From JAHEEL01 sp964195515 (lineage in GTDB: Bacteria > Actinomycetota > Acidimicrobiia > Spongiisociales > UBA5794), in contig CAXMQO010000006.1 in NCBI GenBank assembly GCA_964195515.1, positions 1-5,051 on the forward strand: DNA of 5,051 nucleotides, read 5' to 3'. How positions within the stretch are numbered: position 1 is the stretch's first letter; each line of letters opens with the position of its first letter. This document shows, piece by piece, positions 1 through 4,554 of the stretch. Below the pieces are notes generated by a model. It was not told where the DNA came from. It did no database searches and saw only the letters and a program-made list of their open reading frames with translations. The position numbers were made by a program, and so were the translations under genes.

Positions 1-2
1 GC

Positions 3-119
3 GATCAAACGATTGAAATCGATCCCGGGTCCTGGATTCACATGGATGCGAACCTCACCCATGCCGTCGTCGCTCTTGAGCCGAGCGTCATGATTCTCAC
101 GCTCCAGCGGAGTACATGA
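3..119 (+). CDS. Cupin-domain protein, C-terminal end only (partial)
   Basis: The reading frame is already open at the left edge and ends in TGA at 117-119, giving 38 visible residues; the start lies outside the window. The fragment has the look of the last strands of a small cupin beta-barrel: an IDPGSW turn, then HMDANLTHAVVALEPS, then a hydrophobic strand VMILTL just before the end. In cupin motif 2 (G-X5-P-X-G-X2-H-X3-N) the His is a metal ligand; here G at the PGSW turn and the His of LTHAV fit, while the usual Pro is Asp and the second Gly is Asn. Such single-domain cupins often bind a metal, but the substrate cannot be told from this piece. The gene converges on the DUF1801 gene, with 6 bases between the two stop codons. 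Recognition rests on pattern memory of a short fragment, so confidence is moderate. Confidence 0.62.
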   Translation, partial: DQTIEIDPGSWIHMDANLTHAVVALEPSVMILTLQRST

Positions 120-125
120 AGCCGA

Positions 126-575
126 TCAACGGGCGGCTCGAGAGACCTCGTACTGCTTGACGAACTCGTCGATGGGCATCGAACGAATCGACTCGGCGAT
201 GACGTCCGTTGCGAGATCGCCGGCGGTCTTGAAGCGGAGACACGAACGTCCCATGTCCAACTTCTTCCCCGTCTTGAGGTACGTGGCCTTGAACGCCTCT
301 TCACCGCCGTGGACGAACGCCACGTTCGTCAGGTAGAGGGCCAGGTGACGCTTCTGGGCGGCAAGGGCGACAAACATCAGCGGCTTGCGGTTGTACGTGT
401 CGGAGTACGTCTCGAGCGGCACCTCGTAGGTAATCATCCCCCACCGCATCACCTCGACATACCCGGGAGGCAAGTTCTCGAGGATGAGGTCCCGAACGGT
501 CTCGACGTCCCCACGTCGATCATCCGGAAGCTCCGCGAGATACTGCAACACCGTCGTTGCGTCGCTGCTGACCAT
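126..575 (-). CDS. DUF1801 (YdhG-like) domain protein
   Basis: A 149-residue protein covering essentially the whole of a DUF1801 domain. Family-like stretches run in order: YLAELPDDRR near residues 12-21, VRDLILENLPPGY at 27-39, MRWGMITYEVP at 43-53, an LxFxxLAAQKRHLALYL strand pair around 66-82, and the very typical TGKKLDMGRSCLRFK at 102-116, closing with DVIAESIRSMPIDEF. There is no signal peptide or membrane segment, so it should be cytosolic. The family's biochemical role is not established to my knowledge; members adopt a compact alpha/beta fold and have no known catalytic residues. The ATG at 573-575 was chosen because the domain begins right after it and because the longer open frame, back to 674, would run over the end of the TDT gene and adds an Arg/Ser-rich stretch unlike the family. 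A weak purine stretch (GGTAGGG) lies upstream. It follows the TDT gene by 40 bases on the same strand, so co-transcription is likely. Confidence 0.88.
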   Translation of the reverse strand: MVSSDATTVLQYLAELPDDRRGDVETVRDLILENLPPGYVEVMRWGMITYEVPLETYSDTYNRKPLMFVALAAQKRHLALYLTNVAFVHGGEEAFKATYLKTGKKLDMGRSCLRFKTAGDLATDVIAESIRSMPIDEFVKQYEVSRAAR

Positions 576-615
576 GATCGGGACCCTACCGGCACCTTCG
601 GCGCTTCGGGCCCGG

Positions 616-1707
616 TTAGTGCGGCGACTCGAAGACCTTCCCGACCAACATTGCCCGGGCCGTTCGCACCGCAACAGTGATCCATGCGCCGAAGAGGGCG
701 ACGACCGCTGCCACGTAGAACCAGTGGAGACTCTCGAACCCGCTCACCTTCCACGCGACGCCGGTGGCGACTGCAAGCGAGCCAAGCGGGAAGGTATATG
801 CCCACCATGAAAGGGCGTAGGGCAGATCGAGATCACGCATGTAGGAAATGGTGATGACAACGGCCATGACGAATGCCCACGCAGCGAAACCCCAGGCAGC
901 GAGGATGCCAAGGACCGAGAACGCTTTGACCGCGTGGGGGTCGATGTCGATCGGAGTCCCAGCCTCGAAGAGGTGCATCATCTTGAACAATGCCACGGCG
1001 ATGATCGCGGTCGGCGCGATCGCGATGAACGACGTCGCTGCGAATTTGCTGACCGGGAGCGACTCGAGCACGTACCGCTGATAGACAAGCGAGCCGACGA
1101 AGATGAACAGGAAGAACCCTATGCCGAAGCTGGCGATGGAAAGGCCGAAGGTCAGTTCGAAACGGTCGGTGTACAGCATCGCCAGTTCGAATCCGGCAAC
1201 GGGGATGAGGAGTTTCGCCACCGGAGGGATGAACCATCCGAAGTTGGCGTGGGACAACTCGATCGCGTCGCTGCGGTAGATCCTCGGGAGAACGATGAAC
1301 GCCGCCAAGTAGATCCCGATCGAACCGATCAGCCACATCCAGAACGCGATCTCCTGCGATGTGTCCGTCTAGAAGAACATGTCCGGATACTTCAGGAGGT
1401 CGAGGGCGATGACCACGATGGCGATCGGCATGGTCGGAAAGAAACTCGCTGCGATGGGGTGGTGAAGATCGGCGCGGACGGCCGCTGGGAACATGAAGAA
1501 ACGCAGTGTCCATGGAACCAAGATCGCAATGAACATCAGTACCGAGACAACGGTGAACGCCGCGGCGACTCCTCGCACCCACGGGCCGGCGAGAAACGAG
1601 ATCGCGAGCGGCACGACCGCCGTTCCCATCACCGATGCGAACCACGCCGGGTTGAAGTACTCGATTGTCTCTGTGAATGTCGGTCGTCCCGCCGTAGGGC
1701 CGCGCAC
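616..1707 (-). pseudogene. TDT-family (TehA/SLAC1-like) anion channel/transporter, interrupted by an in-frame TAG
   Basis: Read through one stop codon, this frame gives about 363 codons, normal for the TDT family (tellurite-resistance TehA, SLAC1 anion channels, dicarboxylate and sulfite exporters). About ten hydrophobic helices are visible: three before the stop (FNPAWFASVMGTAVVPLAI, a second around VSVLMFIAILVPW, a third at HPIAASFFPTMPIAIVV) and seven after it. The latter include GWFIPPVAKLLIPVAGFEL, APTAIIAVALFKMMHLFE and WWAYTFPLGSLAVATG (about residues 301-316), the family's strongly conserved ninth helix region. The TAG at 1371-1369 is codon 113, in the loop between helices 3 and 4. 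Both halves are in the same frame and both look family-like, so this is a single nonsense change rather than a frameshift. The GTG at 1707-1705 is preferred as start: the 31-codon frame stops one base before it, suggesting coupled translation. A GTG at 1764 would add 19 atypical residues. Without the stop I would call it an intact inner-membrane anion channel; the substrate is unknown. It may be a recent pseudogene, a sequence error, or two separately translated pieces. Confidence 0.8.
1369..1371 (-). other. In-frame amber stop splitting the TDT gene
   Basis: On the minus strand the codons read ATG TTC TTC TAG ACG GAC ACA TCG. The stop breaks a 363-codon TDT frame into 112 and 250 codons with no frame change. 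A single-base change from CAG, TGG, AAG, GAG, TCG, TTG or a Tyr codon would create it. Downstream, an ATG at 1338-1336 has AGGAG at 1355-1351, a spacing of 12 bases, longer than ideal, so restart giving a 240-residue seven-helix fragment is possible but not persuasive. Nothing visible suggests stop-codon recoding. Confidence 0.9.
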
Positions 1708-1708
1708 G

Positions 1709-1804
1709 TCAGTTTGTTCCCACGAGGTTGCCTGCCTCCAAGCGAGCCTCAAGGGCCCTCGCACAGGTGGTGTACCCGGCGGATACGATCACGATACGGG
1801 GCAT
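1709..1804 (-). CDS. 31-codon upstream reading frame (possible leader peptide or gene remnant)
   Basis: A short frame with ATG at 1804-1802 and a stop TGA at 1711-1709 encodes a 31-residue peptide beginning MPRIVIVSAGYTTCARALEA and ending LVGTN. I do not recognise the family. Its start is supported by a strong AAGGAG at 1815-1810, five bases from the ATG, the best ribosome site on this strand in the window. Its stop is separated by one base from the GTG proposed for the TDT gene, which itself has only a weak upstream purine run. That arrangement suggests the peptide is translated and that ribosomes finishing it feed the TDT start. It has no run of one amino acid that would suggest classical attenuation. 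The alternative is the truncated N-terminus of a lost gene: the first eight residues resemble the opening strand of a Rossmann-like fold, but the glycine motif does not follow. Confidence 0.5.
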   Translation of the reverse strand: MPRIVIVSAGYTTCARALEARLEAGNLVGTN

Positions 1805-1809
1805 CTGAA

Positions 1810-1815
1810 CTCCTT
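1810..1815 (-). promoter_or_regulatory. Ribosome binding site of the 31-codon frame
   Basis: The minus strand reads GAAGGAGTTCAGATG here: a six-base match to the anti-Shine-Dalgarno core five bases before the ATG at 1804. It decides the start of the short frame and argues that this frame is translated. Confidence 0.6.
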
Positions 1816-1877
1816 CATCGCGGCGAGATTCTGTGCCGTCGACGCCCGATGGAGGATACGCCTTCCGTTCCCGGCCA

Positions 1878-1890
1878 ATACCGTCGGTAT
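1878..1890. promoter_or_regulatory. 13-bp palindrome, possible operator
   Basis: The + strand reads ATACCGTCGGTAT, a perfect palindrome with a single central base. It lies in the divergent intergenic region at the likely transcription start of the minus-strand cluster. Size and symmetry fit a dimeric repressor half-site pair, but no regulator gene is in the window and the match could be chance. Confidence 0.35.
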
Positions 1891-1918
1891 GCTCGATGTG
1901 CCGTCGCCCGGTAGTCAA
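1889..1918 (-). promoter_or_regulatory. Candidate promoter for the minus-strand TDT cluster
   Basis: On the minus strand TTGACT (1918-1913) is a 5/6 match to a -35 hexamer; 18 bases later GAGCAT (1894-1889) is a weak 3/6 -10 match. It would start transcription near 1882, about 80 bases before the short leader frame. The proposed -10 touches a 13-bp palindrome, which would suit repressor control. The -10 is poor, so this is tentative. Confidence 0.3.
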
Positions 1919-1968
1919 CGCCGGTCCATAGAGCAGACATCCGCCCGAGAACCGCAGCTACAGGTGCG

Positions 1969-1989
1969 GACCCGACTTGATGTCGGGTC
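1969..1989. promoter_or_regulatory. Inverted repeat (8-bp arms, 5-base loop) upstream of the hmu operon
   Basis: GACCCGAC at 1969-1976 and GTCGGGTC at 1982-1989 are perfect reverse complements around the loop TTGAT. The element sits about 40 bases before the TTG start of the first operon gene and overlaps the best candidate -35. It could be an operator for an iron- or haem-responsive regulator, or an RNA hairpin if transcription starts further upstream. There is no T-run after it, so it is not a typical intrinsic terminator. Confidence 0.5.
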
Positions 1990-2004
1990 AGGTCGTGGCA
2001 GAAT
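1977..2004 (+). promoter_or_regulatory. Candidate promoter of the lipoprotein-hmuTUV operon
   Basis: TTGATG at 1977-1982 and CAGAAT at 1999-2004 are separated by 16 bases; each matches its sigma-70 consensus at four hexamer positions. Transcription would begin about 20 bases before the translation start. The -35 lies in the loop of the inverted repeat, so a protein bound there would block polymerase. No DtxR/IdeR-like or Fur-like box is recognisable in 1805-2030. Confidence 0.3.
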
Positions 2005-2020
2005 CGCACGGTTCCATACT

Positions 2021-2026
2021 GGAGGA
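2021..2026 (+). promoter_or_regulatory. Ribosome binding site deciding a TTG start
   Basis: GGAGGA is followed five or so bases later by TTG at 2031, which begins a Lys-Arg n-region and then a lipoprotein signal. In-frame ATG codons at 2043 and 2046 have no such site and would remove the positive charges, so TTG is the preferred start. Confidence 0.65.
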
Positions 2027-2030
2027 TCCC

Positions 2031-2606
2031 TTGAAACGAACGATGATGCTGCTCGCCGTGCTGGCCCTGGTTGCCACCGCCTGTTCTCAGTCGGAGACTG
2101 CCGAGACACCGGCCGCCGACGTGCCGCTATCAACGACCACGACGGCTGCACCGACGACCACGACGGCTGCACCGACGGCCACGACGGCTGCACCGACGAC
2201 GACGACGGCCGCTCCGGTGACCACCACGACGGCCACGGACGTCGGGATCGTTCCTGGTGACGATCCAGACGTTGATGCGGTGGTGCTTGCTTATCAGATC
2301 GTGTTCTCGAGCGAGACTGGATATGAGGAGAAGGTCCCCTATCTCGAAGAACCCGACGGTCTCGAAGAAACCGTGGCGATGTACCAGGAGACCGGCGAAT
2401 CCATGGGCGGGGTCGCACTCGCTGCTTCATCTGTGACCATCAATGGCGACACGGCCGACGTGACCTACGACCTGCTCTTCGGCGGCACACCCACGTACCC
2501 TGACCTGAGCGGCGATGCCGTGCTCCGGGACGGGACGTGGAAGATCACTAGGGACATGTTCTGCGCGATGATGGGATCCGCACGTGTTGGCTGTCCGGAG
2601 TCGTGA
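2031..2606 (+). CDS. Secreted lipoprotein with Thr-rich repeat stalk and probable NTF2-like (MTB12-like) domain
   Basis: A 191-residue protein starting at TTG behind a strong GGAGGA. Residues 1-18 are a lipoprotein signal: KR, a hydrophobic core MMLLAVLALVA, then lipobox ATAC with Cys18 as the lipidated residue. Residues 19-69 are a low-complexity stalk with four tandem seven-residue units (TTTTAAP, one variant TATTAAP), a spacer often seen in actinobacterial cell-envelope lipoproteins. Residues 70-191 form a compact domain containing VTINGDTADVTYDLLFGG, then GDAVLRDGTWKITRDMFC; this strand-strand-TWK pattern is typical of NTF2-like domains of the MTB12 / low-molecular-weight antigen type. 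Cys178 and Cys188 could form a disulfide. The mature chain has no His, so any haem ligand would have to be Tyr or Met. Its stop overlaps the GTG of hmuT by four bases, tying it to haem import. The role is unknown; a surface haem-capture or relay protein is a guess from position. Confidence 0.85.
   Translation: MKRTMMLLAVLALVATACSQSETAETPAADVPLSTTTTAAPTTTTAAPTATTAAPTTTTAAPVTTTTATDVGIVPGDDPDVDAVVLAYQIVFSSETGYEEKVPYLEEPDGLEETVAMYQETGESMGGVALAASSVTINGDTADVTYDLLFGGTPTYPDLSGDAVLRDGTWKITRDMFCAMMGSARVGCPES
2133..2237 (+). repeat. 21-bp in-frame tandem repeat encoding TTTTAAP units
   Basis: Four consecutive 21-bp units at 2133-2153, 2154-2174, 2175-2195 and 2196-2216, then a degenerate partial unit to about 2237. 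Units 1 and 2 are identical, unit 3 differs by one base (ACC to GCC), and unit 4 differs at several mostly synonymous positions. The length is a multiple of three, so copy-number change would only lengthen or shorten the lipoprotein stalk. Confidence 0.9.
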
Positions 2607-3547
2607 TCTATCGCTTCCGCTTCGGCGGAATGGGCATTGCGGCGGCACTACTCGCCCTCGTGGTCTCCGGCTGTTCGGAGTCCCCAGCCGAAAGCCCCAA
2701 CGTGGAGGACGACACCTTCGTTGGAGCTGATGGAGTAGCGATTGATGCTCACGATGCGTCTCGTATCGTGACGCTCAGCGGCGATCTCACAGAATTCGTA
2801 TTCGAACTCGGCCTCGGGTCTTCGGTCGTGGCAACCGATGTCACGACCGTAGCTCCGGAGGAAGCCGTCATGCTCCCGAAGGTGGGCATCGGTCGTTTTC
2901 TGACTGCAGAAGGCGTGCTGAAACACAACCCGACGCTGGTGATCGGGAATACCCAGACGGCGCCGGCCACAGCCATCGAACAGATCCGAGCCGCGGGAGT
3001 TCCGGTTGCCATCGTCGATGTGCCGACCACGTTCGACGGTCTCTATGAAAAGGTCACCTTGCTTGGCATTCTCCTCGACACGCCCACAACCGCCGGAGCG
3101 TTGAACGATCGCCTCCAGAAAGAGATCGCTTCGGCTTCGGTCGGATCGGGCGACTCGTCCACCACGCGACGGATCGCCTATGTCTACACAAGAGGTCCAG
3201 ACGTGATGCTGCTCTTCGGCGAAGGTATGACGACGACACCGGTGATCGAAGCCGCCGGCGGTCTCGATGCCGGCGTAGAAGCCGGTGTCGAGGGGAATGT
3301 CCCCGTGACACCGGAGGCGCTGGCAGCGGCAGCGCCCGACGTTCTCATCGTCCCTGAGGAGGGGTACGCGGTGCTCGGAGGTATTGAGGGACTCCTCGCG
3401 ATTCCCGGCGTGAACGCGACGCCTGCCGGGAGGACTCGTGCCGTGTTCGCCTATCCCGAGGGTGACTTCTTGACGTTTGGGCCACGAATTGCCGCTTCCA
3501 TCGAACGGCTCGTCGCGGATCTCCGTTCGCTGCCAGCCGCGCCGTGA
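2603..3547 (+). CDS. hmuT: Haemin ABC importer substrate-binding lipoprotein HmuT
   Basis: A 314-residue periplasmic-binding-type lipoprotein (PF01497 family, two-lobed class III fold). An n-region with Arg4 and Arg6 leads to the hydrophobic core IAAALLALVV and lipobox VSGC with Cys24. The N-lobe shows RIVTLSGDLTEFVFELGLG (54-72), VGIGRFLTAEGVLKHNPTLV (94-113) and IEQIRAAGVPVAIVD (125-139). A long helix follows, then the C-lobe: VMLLFGEGMTTTPVIEAAGG (201-220), TPEALAAAAPDVLIVPEEGY (236-255), GGIEGLLAIPGV (259-270) and LTFGPR (290-295). This order and the GGIEGLLAIPGV/FGPR signatures are typical of HmuT rather than general siderophore binders. The usual Tyr in the GYxRxLSAEG segment is Ile96, so the haem ligand may be elsewhere (His108, Tyr255 are candidates). 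GTG at 2603 overlaps the previous stop as GTGA; GGAG is only two bases upstream, so coupled translation is likely. An ATG at 2630 is a weaker alternative. Confidence 0.88.
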   Translation: MIYRFRFGGMGIAAALLALVVSGCSESPAESPNVEDDTFVGADGVAIDAHDASRIVTLSGDLTEFVFELGLGSSVVATDVTTVAPEEAVMLPKVGIGRFLTAEGVLKHNPTLVIGNTQTAPATAIEQIRAAGVPVAIVDVPTTFDGLYEKVTLLGILLDTPTTAGALNDRLQKEIASASVGSGDSSTTRRIAYVYTRGPDVMLLFGEGMTTTPVIEAAGGLDAGVEAGVEGNVPVTPEALAAAAPDVLIVPEEGYAVLGGIEGLLAIPGVNATPAGRTRAVFAYPEGDFLTFGPRIAASIERLVADLRSLPAAP

Positions 3548-4554
3548 CGCCGAGACCTTCTCCGACGCGGCTCGCCGTCTGGTTCGGGGGTGGAATCGTC
3601 CTTCTGGGCGTCACGATGCTCGGTGCTCTCATGCTCGGTGCATTCTCAATCAGCGCAGGCGACGTCTTCCGCTGGATCGTCAATTCGGGATCGGACACAT
3701 CGGATACCGCAACGTATCGAGTACTCACGTCGATCAGACTTCCAAGGGTCCTTGCCGCTGCCGCCTTCGGAGCCGCTCTCGGGAGCGTTGGTGTGGTGCT
3801 CCAGGGAACGTATCGCACTCCCCTGGCCGATGCCCATATTCTGGGGTATTCGTCGGCGGCCGGTGTCGGTGCGGCGCTCGGATTCGCCGTTACCCCGGTT
3901 GCGGCCTTCCCGGTCGTGCCCGTTGTTCTTGCGGCCGCCGCTGGAGCCGGCTTCGGGATCGCGGCTGCAGCACTCCGGGCACGGGCAGGCAGCGAGCGGC
4001 TGGTTCTCGCCGGCGTGGCATTCGGCTTCGCGATGCTCGCGTGGACTGGTCTCTTTGTCCTCATCGTCGATAGCCCACGGGTGCCCACCTTCATGTTCTT
4101 CGTGTTCGGGTCCCTCGGCGGGACCACCTGGAAGACGCTCGTGGTGGCGACGGTGGTTCTCGTGCCGTCCGTGTTCGCATTGTGGAGATACGGACCAGGG
4201 CTCGATCTGTTGGTCCTTGGCGACCGTGAGGCGCGGTCGCTCGGTTTCGACACCCGGCGGATGATCCCCGCGGTGGTTGCCGTCGTCGGGATTGTCGTGG
4301 GTGCATCGGTGGTGCTCGGTGGTGTCGTGGGGTTCATCGGCTTGCTGATTCCGTTCCTGCTCCGGCCGATCATCGGCCCGCGCCACCGCCTCCTGATCCC
4401 GGCTGCCGCGATTGGCGGGGCAATTGCTGTTGTTGTCGCCGACACCCTTGCGCGAACGGTCGCAGCTCCGTCCGAGATTCCGCTCGGGCTGATCACCGCC
4501 GCCGTGGGCGGTCCGTTCCTTGGCTGGCTGCTCCTGAAGAGGGCTCCAACATGA
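3544..4554 (+). CDS. hmuU: Haemin ABC importer permease HmuU (FecCD family)
   Basis: A 336-residue inner-membrane permease of the BtuC/FecCD family, full length for the family, and expected to form a homodimeric channel with about ten helices per subunit. Landmarks in order: first helix VLLGVTMLGALMLGAFSIS (19-37), RLPRVLAAAAFGAALGSVGV (65-84), QGTYRTPLADAHILGYSSAAG (87-107, the family's RNPLADPxxLGxSSGAA segment), FFVFGSLGGTTW (185-196), LGDREARSLGFD (225-236, cytoplasmic loop contacting the ATPase), GVVGFIGLLIPFLLR (260-274) and SEIPLGLITAAVGGPFLGWLLL (310-331). The usual VPHxxR has Phe271 in place of His, and Thr92 and Ala96 replace the common Asn and Pro. The start GTG at 3544 overlaps the hmuT stop as GTGA; no ribosome site of its own is visible, so translation is probably coupled. 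The substrate assignment comes from HmuT; the permease alone would also fit other metal-chelate importers. Confidence 0.9.
   Translation: MTPRPSPTRLAVWFGGGIVLLGVTMLGALMLGAFSISAGDVFRWIVNSGSDTSDTATYRVLTSIRLPRVLAAAAFGAALGSVGVVLQGTYRTPLADAHILGYSSAAGVGAALGFAVTPVAAFPVVPVVLAAAAGAGFGIAAAALRARAGSERLVLAGVAFGFAMLAWTGLFVLIVDSPRVPTFMFFVFGSLGGTTWKTLVVATVVLVPSVFALWRYGPGLDLLVLGDREARSLGFDTRRMIPAVVAVVGIVVGASVVLGGVVGFIGLLIPFLLRPIIGPRHRLLIPAAAIGGAIAVVVADTLARTVAAPSEIPLGLITAAVGGPFLGWLLLKRAPT

Noticed and set aside
576..674. N-terminal extension of the DUF1801 protein back to 674
   Set aside because: It would overlap the end of the TDT gene by about 59 bases and adds a basic, Ser-rich stretch not typical of the family; ATG at 575 fits the domain start.
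1369..1371. TAG decoded as pyrrolysine or another recoded residue
   Set aside because: TDT transporters have no known need for a recoded residue, no supporting element is visible, and every other gene whose end is in view uses TGA or TAA, which says nothing in favour of TAG reassignment.
934..1914. Plus-strand open frame of 326 codons opposite the TDT gene
   Set aside because: Its product is an Arg/Asp/Glu/His-rich chain without hydrophobic core periodicity; the opposite strand encodes clear membrane helices.
1969..1989. Inverted repeat as an intrinsic terminator
   Set aside because: There is no run of T after either arm on either strand, and no gene ends nearby for it to terminate.
1805..2030. 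DtxR/IdeR or Fur box for the haem operon
   Set aside because: No TTAGGTTAGGCTAACCTAA-like or AT-rich Fur-like palindrome is visible; only the two GC-rich symmetrical sites reported separately.
2133..2237. Tandem repeats as a CRISPR array or iteron origin
   Set aside because: The units abut without spacers, stay in frame and encode a typical Thr/Ala/Pro stalk inside a lipoprotein gene.
3345..4496. Long open frame on the minus strand opposite hmuT/hmuU (383 codons)
   Set aside because: It is antisense to well-recognised HmuT and HmuU, and its product is a low-complexity Arg/Thr/Ala/Pro-rich chain with no fold-like pattern, as expected for a shadow frame in high-GC DNA.
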